DNA of 64,000 nucleotides, from positions 306,023,456 through 306,087,455 of the forward strand of contig CM060922.1 of the NCBI GenBank assembly GCA_030737875.1, read 5' to 3'. This document shows, piece after piece, positions 50,101-62,800 of this stretch (position 1 is its first letter; each line of letters begins with the position of its first letter). The notes beneath the pieces were generated by a model. The model had not been told where the DNA came from. It saw only the letters and a program-made list of their open reading frames with translations, and did not search any database. The translations under genes and the position numbers were made by a program. The stretch is from Allium sativum (lineage: Eukaryota; Streptophyta; Magnoliopsida; Asparagales; Amaryllidaceae).

Positions 50101-51365
50101 GTTAATTATATGGATTCAATACAACACATGTATATAATAGCATTGAAAAATAATCAACCATCAACCAAAGTGCACTACACTGTATAAGCATCAAATATAG
50201 ATATCTAACGCTTATAACAGCCTGTCAATCAATCGATCGACATATTTAATCAATCAGGATGAGTGAACTTCATATTTCATCCCAACACCCGTGTGGGGTT
50301 TCAAACAATCAAACACAGATTTTATTTGTGCAGTTGGGCGATGTGTAAGATTTTATCGTCCCAATCAATGTCTGTCAAATAGGTGTACATAAACAAACCG
50401 TCTGGTTTGTAGATGAATATTTATTTATTCACATTCACGTTAAAATTATATTTTTAACGATCAAACTATTTTATCCAACCTATGAATATTCTATTCGGTT
50501 CATTTACAAATAAAAATGATATTTTTATTTTTCTATCTTATTTTAGAAAATTTCGGCGGCATAACGGCACGATACTAGAAACGGGACGAGGCCTAGCCTT
50601 ATCCCCGGTCTAGTGAAGGCCCACTCCATTCACACATCAATCATATCAATTTCATTTCACCAAACAATTCAAATCGACCCAAACAATCTAACTAACTACA
50701 CAACCAAACAATTAAACAAACAAGCCATCCATGGTCTGTGGATGACGGGTGTCGGGTGCTACTAAACACCGTCTGCATCCTAGTATATATATATAACTAG
50801 AAAAAGAATTTTGAGTGAGAAGTTCTCACAGAGGGGTCCACTCCGCCGTGCTTTGCTTTTGAACTGCTGAACCGTCTGGATCTGCTTGAAATTCCAATGC
50901 AGTCCTTTTCCCGCTGTTTATAATAAAAAATATATTTTTATCACTTCATTCAAATCAATAAAAATCATATTTTTATTTCTTCTTCATATATATTTTCGAC
51001 GCTTCATTCTATATAAAATTTATATATTTTTATATTTCTACTTCGATAAAAACCATATTTTTACTTTATAAAAATCATATTTTTATTCGCTGTTATAATT
51101 CCAATGCCATCTGTTTCATGACATTTATATTAACAACCTAGTTTATATTTTTATAATACAAACTCTATGTTTATATTTTTATAAAACAAACTCCATTTAC
51201 TTTACGATATATATACATAATAAAAATATATTTGCTATTAATTAAAAATTAGATTTTAACACAAATTTCTATCCATTATTTTCAGATTTTACTATTAATC
51301 TATGTAAATAAACAAAGCAATGTCATTTCCATTTTGAAACTAAATAAAATAGGTAAATAAAAGCT

Positions 51366-51895
51366 TACAGTTTTCGGCTGAGGGAGGAGGGTTTTCTGAC
51401 TGGTGGTCCGCGCTAGGGAGGGGAATGGAGGCGCGCCTTGCTGATGGTGGTAGTGGCCTGGGGCTGCAGCAGGCGGAGAAGTGGCGAAGGCGGCGGATCT
51501 GCTCGCCTGAGGGGCTAGGGATCGACATGCTGGGCGCGGATTGGGGTGCTTGGATCGAGAGAGAGGCGGAGCGACGTCAGCGAGGGGGTGGCATCAGGCT
51601 GCGATGGGGAAAAAAAGGGGTTTTGTGTTGGAATGAGAGCGCGGGATCGATGGGGTGGCTGGGGGTACGGCATCGAGAAGGGGGAGGAGGAGAAGGCAGT
51701 GGGGGATCGGAGGGGAAGGGCGCCGTGCCTGGTGGTGGTCGCGAGAGAGGGGAACGGCGGTCAACGATGGGAGGAGGTGGAGGAATCGCGTTTTCCCGAT
51801 TGAAAAGGAGGAGGGGGCAAATGAAAATAACGAGGGGGGGGGGGGGAGAAGGGTATAGGAGAAAAAGGAGGGGCCTTTGTGTAAATATAAAATTA
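51366..51895 (-). promoter_or_regulatory. core promoter and GC-rich leader of LTR B
   Basis: It has the same layout as in LTR A: TATA-like TTTTATATTTAC (minus, 51,883-51,892), C-rich leader with a C13 run and ACT|GTAAGC at 51,369/51,368. As the 5' LTR this copy would start the genomic transcript. Confidence 0.5.
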
Positions 51896-52790
51896 TTTAA
51901 TTTAAATTCCAATTAAAGTTGACTTTTCTAACGGACTCCAAACCGAGCCCAACGACTGTCGCCCCTAGCTAATTACCCCCATACCCAACACAATGGGATA
52001 TGTCCCGTAAGCCAATTCGGCTGTTTTGATCAGTTTCCATTAAAATTACAATATAAATTAAATAGAACGTTCAATATTGATTTTAACGTACATTTCAATT
52101 TACCGGGGTCACATACTAACCCGAAAAATTACAGAAAAATATTTTCTAGCTTCGTATTGACGATACGGTCCTAACTAAACTAATTTCGTCGAATTCTGAG
52201 ACCGTTTGAAAAATGGCCATTTTCCAGTTGATTGAATTCAACTGAAACTGGTCAAACGCGTTTAACTGCGCCACGCTCACATATTGATTCGAAAAATTTA
52301 GGAAATTTGGAATCTAGCCATAATTTGACACTGCGGATCCAACAAAAGTGGTTTCGTCGAAATCCGAGGTCGTTTGCAAAATATCCATTTTTAAGGGCCT
52401 GAATTCCATAGCGACTATTCAGAATTTTCAACTGGACATATCTTTTGATTCCCGCTATGAAATTTCGATTTTTCGGATTCGTTGGAAAGATATTATCAAT
52501 TAGATTCTAATGTTTTTGGTTTCACTAAAATCCGGATTGTTTTGCACCCGGTACATTCAATTGAAGTTTGAAATCTAATTATCGAACTACCGCGCCATTT
52601 TCAATTCTATTTATAATTATATATAATTATTTATATTCTAACGACGGCGTATATAATATATACGTCGAATTATATTCAAAATAAACTTCTCGTCGATATT
52701 ATTTAAAATAATCTATTTTAAATATTCAAAACTCGCTAAAATTGCCAAAATAAAAATTTTAAACTGGCCCAGAATTTCCGGGTTATTACA

Positions 52791-52795
52791 ACATG
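52791..52795. other. target-site duplication of element A-B, right copy
   Basis: ACATG follows the LTR end GGTTATTACA and leads directly into CTTGGTAC, the continuation of LTR C. Confidence 0.95.
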
Positions 52796-55683
52796 CTTGG
52801 TACATTAAAACAAATCATTTGATACTATTATAAGTGCATAGTGTATAAAACAACTTCAAATATAAATGTATCAATCCTAGACGGCATGGGTACCATATAT
52901 CCTGTCGCTAATACTAGGCCTTACAATCAAAATCGCAATTCCACGTATTAGAAGTTGGATTTCCATCTGTGAAACAAGGCAAGGGATCATCCTTACCGCT
53001 TCGAGACTCTCTAGCCCGAGCCTCAAGGCCAGAGTGCATCGACCCATGGATCGTCAGGGCCGGTCCACCTGATGTGGATTATAATGCCTGAACACTGCGT
53101 TTCCCCACCCTATGGGGCGTAAATGAGCCAAATGACTCCATCGGTCCCGGATCGACCGATATAACCGAGGCGCCTCGCTATCCATCATCCATATAAGTAA
53201 AATGTCCAGGCGTGTAAAACCCAAAACACCACTCCTAGCTAAAAGGAAACGCATGTCCTCCCTGAAGTCCTCTCCTGTTTCTGGTTCACACTGGGGTGTG
53301 AGGCTCGCGAATTAACGCTACACAAAGTTATGCTGTATTAAAGTCGTGCTTTGATCATCCACCACAAGATTATTCTTTTCAACAGAAGCCTTGATCATTT
53401 GCATCTCAGCATGCCACACAGGAAATTCACGCTATGCAACCTATGTATATCAATCACACAGAATGAAATCCGATGTCAGACACACATCCATTTACAAGTC
53501 CATTCTGGGTATAAATGAAACCGAAGGAACCTTATTCCTCGCATATCCATCAATCTCCAAGTACGTCTGGACGATCACCAACTGATTCCATCCTATTGGG
53601 TGTACAGACCAATCAAGATCATCAGTAATTATCCAAACGATGTGAAGACCTCCGTTCTTCAACCACCGTCTTCATCTTCGACTTATCGTCGATTCAATTA
53701 TTCAGAATGGGTATAAACCCGATCTTTCCAAATAACTCGCGTATATAATAAACAACTATTATAAAAACACAACATACACCTTATTCCAATCCAGAATATT
53801 CCTTTATTCAAATATTCTTTTACTTTGGGAAAGGTTCCTATTAATTTTATCAAAGATAAATTCTTTAGGTTTATTCTTTATTCTTCCTTTGAATATCAAT
53901 TCAAACCATATTATGGTTTATCCAAACTAGTCGGAATTAACGAACCTTACCGAAGTAATCATTTGTTTTAATTTCCAAACCCCAACCAATTCATCCCATG
54001 AAGTAAATCTGGTAATACTTCATATCTAATACCACGGTGTTATCGGTAAATTCAATTACCATTTCACGTTCAAATCTAATTAAAGATTAAAATATCGCCT
54101 GGAGCAAAACTGGTGATACTCCATTCTCGATTAATTCAATCTAATTAAAGATTCATTAAAACTCCACTTCGTTTTAATCTTCCCAAAAATCAATATTAAT
54201 GATTGTTTAACTTGGGAAATCATATCCTGTCTTTAACTAGGTTAAAGAACCAAGGTCATTTAAAACACGGTTCACGTTAAACCTAAAATCACATTCTATT
54301 CCATCAGCCTTTAACCGTAAATTAGCAAGTGAATAATTCCCTAAGTGTTAACCCCGAAGGCCGAAACCAACATCAGACCAATACCCAAGAAACTATCCAA
54401 CTTAACTAATCTCTAGTTAGTTTCTGATTTTCTTAACTTCGTTGGGTCTAAGAACAATATCATTAAAGATACCATTCACGACAACCCAAAATCACATTCC
54501 ATTAACTATGGTATCTTCATGGAAAACAAATCGATATATATAATCGATATAAACTTCCATATCCGACTAATAATATAAATGGAATAACGACTAAGCCTTT
54601 TAAATTCCATATATATTAGCAGTCCTCATCCACAGAAATTCACTTCGATTATTAATAAATCGAATTCCATTCCATTCCAATTTATTTTATTTAAATTGGA
54701 AAACTTTACTTTGGAAAATCTCCTTTAAATCTTAACAAAAGATTTATAAAGTCCAAATCACATTTCGCTGTGAATCGGGTTAAAGAACGAATGTTGTTAA
54801 AATATAGTTCACAACAAACCCAATTCACATTTCATAAATTATCGGGTTAAAGAATAAGTGTTATTTAAAACACCGTTCACGATAAACCTAAAAATCAATT
54901 CCAATTCAATTCCAATTAAATATTATTTAATTGGTATACTTCATTAAATCCAAATAAAAAGATTTAACCTTTTTCTCAATTGGGTTTAAGAACAGTGTTA
55001 ATGAAGACACCAATCACGACAAACCCAAATCCCATTTGATATTAAATACAAGGCTCTGAATAGAAAATATATCGGCTTATATTCAATATCAATTTCTACG
55101 ACCAACAAATATCGTGTTGGAAATAACGATATAAATATATCTTTCAAATTTCCATAACAATATATGTATAATCACAAAATCCAGCATCAAAATATCTCGA
55201 AGACAAATTCGATTCAAATCCATTTCCACTTTATATATTGGAAATTCTGGTTATTTTCAAAACCATTTCAAATCCAATTTATTTATTGTAAAAATAAATG
55301 GATTATAATTCTAGTTCAAAACTAGTTCATTTTGATAAAAATCTATTTTTATCTTTTCAAATATGGGACTCTTTCCAAATCATTTCTTATGATTTTACAC
55401 TAATTATTGATATTTTTAATAGTTTTATCAAGGCCTGTACAGTCGACTTCCATCAACGGCCATCGAACTGCACTTACAGCGACCTTTTCAAAATTTGATT
55501 TGGACATAATTCCAAATACAACTGTTAGATTTCTAATTTCTTGTATTTGTTAGAAAGCTCTTTTCGATACGAACCCAACAGTTCCGGTTTCAGGAGAATC
55601 CGATGGTCGGATCTCCCATAATATCCGTTCGAAGTCAATGGTCGAAATTCGCGAACTGCCGCAGCGCGGCGCGTTCTATTCTG

Positions 55684-55744
<61 letters not shown>

Positions 55745-56889
55745 TATACATATTTCGTCGATTTCCTTTTAAAACGTATTTTATAAATCGTTTTAAATTC
55801 GTTTTCAAAACGATTTCAACTTCATATTCAATTTCTAATCAAAATTGAATATTCCATATCATCGATATATAAATGATAATATTTTCAAAACATTAGATTT
55901 TGAAATCAATTCCTCTTCGATATTCATTATAAAAATGAATAAAACCGATATACATATCGTTCACGTCAAAATCACTTCAATCTAATCAACACGGCTTTAT
56001 ATATTTAAATATATTCGTGTCCATCCCAAATCGGACATCAAAATCATATTTTGATTCTTTTCTGAATATTTTTTGAAAATAATCGTTATTTCAAAATCTT
56101 CATTTTTTCTGAACTGGAATCAGGCACAGTCAATTACCATATAATTTGATTATATGGATTTTACACAACAAATGTGTATAACAACAATGAAAACAACAAT
56201 CCATCATCCAGAGTGCATTCTACACTGCATAAGCATCAAATACAAATATTTAACGCTTATAACAGCCTGTCAATCAATCGATCGACATACAACTAATTAT
56301 TGGGATTACTGTATGTCCAATTTCATCCCAACACCCGTGTGGAGTTTTCAATCAACAAATAATGAATTTTATTTATGCAGTTGGGCGATGAGTAAAATTT
56401 ATTGTCCCAATCCATATCAGTCAAATGGGTGTACATATACAAATCATATGATTTGTAAATAAATATTTTATTTTATTCATTTATCTAATAAAATGATATT
56501 TTTATTTTTTTAACATATTTTAGAAAATTTCGGCGGCATAACGGCACAATACTAGAAACGCGATGAGGCCCAGCCTTATCCCCGGTCTAATAATGGCCCA
56601 CGCCATGCACATACCAATTCTATTCAATTCCATTTCATTTCCCCAAACCAATCCAAACAAACAAACAAACCAATTAACCAAAAACCACAACACAGTATAA
56701 CCAAACAAACACACAAGTCGTTCATGGTCTGTGGACGACGGGGGAACAGTTCATATATGCAGTTACATAATAAATAACTGTATAAAAAAAATTGCAGTAA
56801 GGAGTTCTCACCTTTGGGTTCCACTCCGCCATTCTCTATTTCTGAACGGTTTGGATTTGTTTAAAATTCCAATGCGACCTTTTCCCGTT

Positions 56890-57500
56890 GTTCATATATA
56901 AAAATCACATTTTTAACGCTTCATTCCAATAAATAAAAATCACATTTTTATTTCTACTTCATATATTTTTACGACGCTTCTTTCTGTATAAAGATTATAT
57001 TTTTATATATCTACTTCTTATATAAAGATCGAATTTTTATTTCGACGTTATAAAAATCACATTTTTATTTCAACATATATATAATAAAAATCAGATTTTT
57101 ATTTCACTACATATATAAAAATTATATTTTTATATTCTCTATTATAAAAAAGTTCTATACTCAATCCGCTACTCATATAAAAATCGAATTTTTATTTTGC
57201 CACAACACATATAAAAATCTATTTTTATATTCTCTACCTTATAAAAATCATATTTTTATAATCTCTACTATGTAAAAATCATATTTTTTACTTCGCCCAC
57301 ATGATAATAAAAATATCGCCTTTCATTGTATAAAAATATTGCCTTTCATTATATAAAAATATCGCCTTTCATTGTATAAAAATATCGCCTTTCATTGTGT
57401 AAAAATATCGCCTTCTATTTGACAAAAATCCAATTTTTATCATGATGTATTTCATATAAAAATTTCATTTTTATATAATGTTATATATAATAAAAATAAC
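56890..57500. repeat. short-unit AT minisatellites in LTR C
   Basis: ATAAAAATCATATTTTTAT-type words repeat about a dozen times at 56,890-57,290. ATAAAAATATCGCCTTTCATT then repeats about five times with 22-bp spacing at 57,305-57,415. The first word is self-complementary (AAAAAT/ATTTTT), so it can form small hairpins. Confidence 0.75.
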
Positions 57501-57579
57501 ATTTTTATTTAATGTCATTATAGGTAAAAGAAAATTGAATTCTAAACAATGTAATTTATAATCAAACAAAAAGGAAAAA

Positions 57580-57965
57580 CTCACCTTGTTTTCGAACGGA
57601 GAAGGGGGTTGTCTACTGCGAACAGTGAAGGAGGAGGACCAGAGGCATAGCGGCCGACGCTGGTGGGGTGCAGAGGCGGTGGATGGCCGGTGCAGGCGGC
57701 TTGGGTGGGGGAGGTTTGGGTTTTAGAGGGGGGCTATATGGGTTCGAGTTTCTTCAAAGAAGGAGGGAGAGAGAAAGGGGCGAGGTCTGGAGGGGAGAGG
57801 ATCGGCGAGGGGGGGCCAACGCCAGCGTTGGCGGCGCGTAAGAGGGGGCGGCGGCTCCTTCGTCGTTCCTACCTTTCTCTTTTTTTATTTCGATTAGAAA
57901 AAAAGTAAACCGGGGGGGGGGGGGGGGGGCTCAGAGAGTATAGAGAGAGATTTTTTTATTATTAA
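57580..57965 (-). promoter_or_regulatory. GC-rich leader and splice-donor candidate of LTR C
   Basis: A GC-rich block (57,590-57,935) with an 18-base G run (57,912-57,929, C-run in the transcript) ends on the minus strand at AACAAG|GTGAGTTTTT (junction 57,585/57,584). LTR E has the same CAAG|GTGAGTT. The 81-codon plus-strand frame here is antisense and unlike those of A and B. Confidence 0.5.
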
Positions 57966-58841
57966 ATTTCAAAAAGTACCTTTTTATTTTGAACTCGAAA
58001 TCAAACCCACTGACTGTCGTCCCTAGCTAATTACCTCCATTCTGAACACAATGGGATATGTATCGCAAGCTGACTCGATTGTTTCGATCAGTTTCCATCA
58101 AAATTAAAATATAATTCTACATATTGAATTTGAACGCACATTTCAATTTACCGGGGCCACATACGGACTCTAAAAATTCCGAAAAATATTTTCTAGGTTC
58201 GTATTGACGATACGGTTCTAAAAAAACTAATTTAATCAAATTTGAAGACCGTTTGAAAAATGGCCATTTTTTGGTCGATCAAAATTAACTAAAACTGTCA
58301 AAACACGTTTTACTTCGCCACGCTCACATATTGATTCAGAAAATTACGAATTTCAGAATCTAGCAATAACTTGACCTCCCGGATCCAACGAAAGTGGTTT
58401 TGTCGAAAACCGAGGTCGTTTGCAAAATTTCCATTTTTAAGGGCCAAAATTCCATAACGACTATTCTGAAATTTCAACTGGACATAACTTTTTATTCCCG
58501 CAATGAAATTTTGATTTTTCGGATTCGTTGGAAAGATATTCTCAAATAGATTCTAATATCTTTGGTTTCGCTAAAATCCGGTTTGTTTTGAATCTTGTAC
58601 ATTCATTTGAAATTTGAAATCGAATTTTCAAACTACCGCGCCATTTTCAATTCCTTTTATAAATAAATAAAAATAAATATTTATATCCTAACGTCGATAC
58701 TAATAAATATATATGTTCTAATTCAATTCAAAATATATTTCTCATCGTTATTATTTAAAATAAATCATTTTAAATATTCAAAATTCATCATAATTGCCAA
58801 AATTTAAATTTAAATTGGCTCGGATTTTCCCGGTTATTACA

Positions 58842-59888
58842 ATCTCCCCCACTTAAAACTTTTCGTCCCCGAAAAGTAACGAAGCTGAAAGTTGTTTTAC
58901 AAATCAACTCAACTTTCATTATTTTCATTATGACTTAAGTTCTTCAACTTTTAAGTTTCTAAGAACTTTTCAAATTTTTCAAAAATTTGGCTAACACCCT
59001 AAATTTTCGAAAAATTTCGCCATAACCTCCCCTGCACGGGAGCACCGGGAAAATCCCGAAATTGCCATACAGGCCTTTCCTATCCAAAAAGAAAAAGAAA
59101 CAGCCAAGCGGCTAGCCAATCGGCTCATAAAATCATCAAAAATCTAAGAAATACAATAAACATGTACCTATTTGTCGGGCAAACAATTTTATTCCTCTTG
59201 TCTAGCCTCCTTGCTATGACCTGTTCACACGTATATATGTAAATGCATGCATTTCCAAACAATTTTCGATACAGTTCAATATTTGGTTCAATTTGGCTAA
59301 TGGTTCGACATTTTTAATTAATCAAAACAATAATCAAACAACACAATCAGCAATCAATCAGTTGATTAGCTTTTCAAATTCATAACTTAGATACATGTCC
59401 AAAAATCAGATTTTTGATGCCAAATCACAACAGTAAGCCCTATCTAGTTTTGGTTCTCACACCAGTCAATTGGAATCATATAGAAATCACACTTTTGAAA
59501 CCCAAACATAAATGCTGATGATGCTCGAGCAATCATCAGAATCATCTCCGAGTGACTAGAGTGTGATTCTATATCCATCCAGTATATTAAAACTTCAATT
59601 ACACGTAGATCAGACGTATACGCAAAATCTTTATAAACTTGATTGTCCAAATCAAAATAAAAATAATATTCAAATACGTATAACAGATTTTAAATTTTCA
59701 AAACAAAACTTGTTTTCACTTTTATTTCGAAAACACTACTCTTCACACTCGTTCAAGAATACTACCGATCCCATCTCTAACGAGTCATTCTCATTGGATA
59801 TTACTAATCCAATCTATGATGAATAATTTCGTTTGGTTCTAAAGTGTTTTGTTCTCCGAGCTTTGTAAACCAAAGCTCTGATGCCAAA
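58842..59888 (-). other. interior of element C-D (1,047 bp, non-coding)
   Basis: It is collinear with the interior of A-B: polypurine tract (58,842-58,854), CCCCGAAAAG, CCTCCCCTGCACGGGAGC, double AGCC/GGCT (59,102-59,125), TATTTGTCGGGCAAAC, and primer site (59,875-59,886, GCTCTGATGCCA, one change). No gag or pol. Confidence 0.9.
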
Positions 59889-62800
59889 TATAACGACTTA
59901 TACTTCCCCGGTCTCCGAAGAGGAGAGGATGAACGGATTGCCTTGAGGACAAGACAGATCAGAATACAAACAGAAGAACATTTCATTGTTTATTACAACA
60001 ATTCCATCAGAATACAAGAATATTACAGAGTATGAATGAATAAAATACAACAGAAAATATCAGAGATTTAAATACATTACCGCAGCGGAAAATAATACAA
60101 AACACAACTAAAAAAATATATACGGATACTGAGCTTTCCAAATATCATTCCAACTGTAACAAGGATCCTGTGAATATAAATCTGCAAAACCAAAACTACT
60201 AGCTGCCCGTGTCGAAAATAAGGGCACCCAGAGTTTAGGTTAAAACAATAAACTTCAGGTCAGCCATGTGACTGGTGTGAGAACTAAAACAGTTATTTAA
60301 AACCTTACTTTAAAGCGGATATATCAAGAGACCACGCCGTATAACACGGAATGGGTTTCCTCCCAAGAATACCAGTGCATATAACAAAATAGCGCAATGC
60401 TTTTTGGAAAAATGAAGCTATTATAAGACCCAGGTCCTATCACACAATGCAACGCAAGCCGGGGGATAGGGTTTTCCCTTATAATAGGCAAACATGCTTG
60501 GTACGTTAAAACAAATCATTTGATACTATTATAAGTGCATAGTGTATAAAACAACTTCAAATATAAATGTATCAATCCTAGACGGCATGGGTACCATATA
60601 TCATGTCGCTAATACTAGGCCTTACAATCAAAACCGCAATTCCACGTATTAGAAGTTGGATTTCCATCTGTGAAACAAGCCAAGGGATCGTCCTTACCGC
60701 TTCGAGACTCTCTAGCCCGAGCCTCAGGGCCAGAGTTCATCGACCCATGGATCGTCAGGGCCGGTCCACCTGATGTGGATTATAATGCCTGAACACTGCG
60801 TTTCCCCGCCCTATGGGGCGTAAATGAGCCAAATGACTCCATCGGTCCCGGATCGACCGATATAACCGAGGCGCCTCGCTATCCATCATTCATATAAGTA
60901 AAATGTCCAGGCGTGTAAAACCCAAAACACCACTCCTAGCTAAAAGGAAACGCATGTCCTCCCTGAAGTCCTCTCCTGTTTCTGGTTCACACTGGGGTGT
61001 GAGGCTCGCGAATTAACGCTACACAAAGCTATGCTGTATTAAAGCCGTGCTTTGATCATCCACCACAAGATTCTTCTTTTCAACAGAAGCCTTGATCATT
61101 TGCATCTCAGCATGCCACACAGGAAATTCACGCTATGCAACCTATGTATATCAATCACACAGAATGAAATCCGATGTCAGACACACATCCATTTACAAGT
61201 CCATTCTGGGTATGAATGAAACCGGAGGAACCTTATTCCTCTCATATCCATCAATCTCCAAGTACGTCTGGATGATCACAACCCGATTCCATCCTATTGG
61301 GTGTACAGCCCAATCAAGATCATCAGTAATTATCCAAACGATGTGAAGACCTCCGGTCTTCAACCACCGTCTTCATCTTCGACTTATCGTCGATTCAATT
61401 ATTCAGAATGGGTATAAACACGGTCTTTCCAAATAACTCGCGTATATAATAAACAACCGTTATAAAAACACAACATACACCTTATTCCAATTCAGAATAT
61501 TCCTTTATTCAAATATTCTTTTACTTTGGGAAAGGTTCCCATTAATTTTATCAAAGATAAATTCTTTAGATTTATTCTTTATTCTTCCTTTGAATATCAA
61601 TTCAAACTATATTATGGTTTATCCAAACTAGTCGGAATAAACGAACCTTACCGAAGTAATCATTTGTTTTAATTTCCCAACCCCAACCAATTCATCCCAT
61701 GAAGTAAATCTGGTAATACTTCATATCTAACACCACGGTGTTATCGGTAAATTCAATTACCATTTCACGTTCAAATCTAATTAAAGATTAAAATATCGCC
61801 TGGAGCAAAACTGGTGATACTCCATTCTCGATCAATTCAATCTAATTAAAGATTCATTAAAACTCCACTTGGTTTTAATCTTCCCAAAAATCAATATTAA
61901 TGATTGTTTAACTTGGGAAATCATATCCTGTCTTTAACTAGGTTAAAGAAACAATTTCGTTTAAACACGGTTCACGATAAACCCAAAATCACATTCTATT
62001 CCATCAGCCTTTAACTGTAAATTAACAAGTGAATAATTCCCTAAGTGTTAACCCCGAAGGCCAAAACCAACATCAGACCAATACCCAAGAAACTATCCAA
62101 CTTAATTAATCACTGGTTACTTTCTGATTTTCTTAACTCCGTTGGGTCTAAGAACAATATCGTTAAAGATACCTTTCACGACAACCCAAAATCACATTCC
62201 ATTAACCATGGAATCTTCATGGAAAACAAATCGATATAAACTTCCATATTCGACTAACAATATAAATGGAATAATGTCAAAGCCTTTTAAATTCCATATA
62301 TATTAGCAGTCCTCATCCACTGAAATTCACTTCGATTATAACCAAATCGAATTCCATTCCATTCTAATTTATTTTATTTAAATTGGAAAACTTTACTTTG
62401 GAAAATCTCTTTTAAATCTTAAAAAAAAATTATAAATTCCAAATCACATTTCTCTGTGAATCGGGTTAAAGAAAGAATGTCGTTAAAACACAATTCACAA
62501 CAAACCCAATTCACATTTCATAAATTATCGAGTTAAAGAATAAGTGTTATTTAAAACACTGTTCACGATAAACCCAAAAATCAATTCCACTTCAATTCCA
62601 ATTAAATATTATTTATTTGGTATAATTCAATAAATCCAAATAAAAAGATTTAATCTTTTTCTCAATTGGGTTTAAGAACAGTGTTAATGAAGACTCCATT
62701 CACGCAACCCCAAATCCCATTTGATATTAAATACAAGGCTCTAAATAGAAATATATCGGCTTATATTCAGTATCAAATTCTACGACCAACAAATATCGTG

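Larger units (their letters stand above)
39067..52790 (-). mobile_element. element A-B: young non-coding LTR retrotransposon (LARD-like)
   Basis: Two LTRs of 6,410 and 6,277 bp flank a 1,037-bp interior. TG...CA ends, an exact tRNA-iMet primer site, a polypurine tract and a 5-bp duplication ACATG are all intact. I count about seven differences in the first 560 bp of the LTRs, so it inserted recently compared with its neighbours. It has no gag or pol. It is read on the minus strand. Confidence 0.95.
46514..52790 (-). repeat. LTR B (5' LTR of element A-B)
   Basis: It is near-identical to LTR A from TGTGAAAACC to GGTTATTACA on the plus strand. Main differences are two rather than three 97-bp units (49,884-50,052), two 28-bp units and a G13 run at 51,834-51,846 instead of G11. 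Confidence 0.95.
52791..58841 (-). mobile_element. LTR C, right part (3' LTR of element C-D)
   Basis: LTR C resumes after element A-B and ends CGGTTATTACA next to a polypurine tract. With the left part it is about 6.6 kb. It matches LTR D with about eight differences in 330 bp sampled from 52,791. It lacks the 97-bp repeats of A-B. A long TA microsatellite lies at 55,690-55,746, and the AAAATCATATTTTTAT / ATATCGCCTTTCATT minisatellite-like text at 56,900-57,480 is expanded. Confidence 0.92.
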
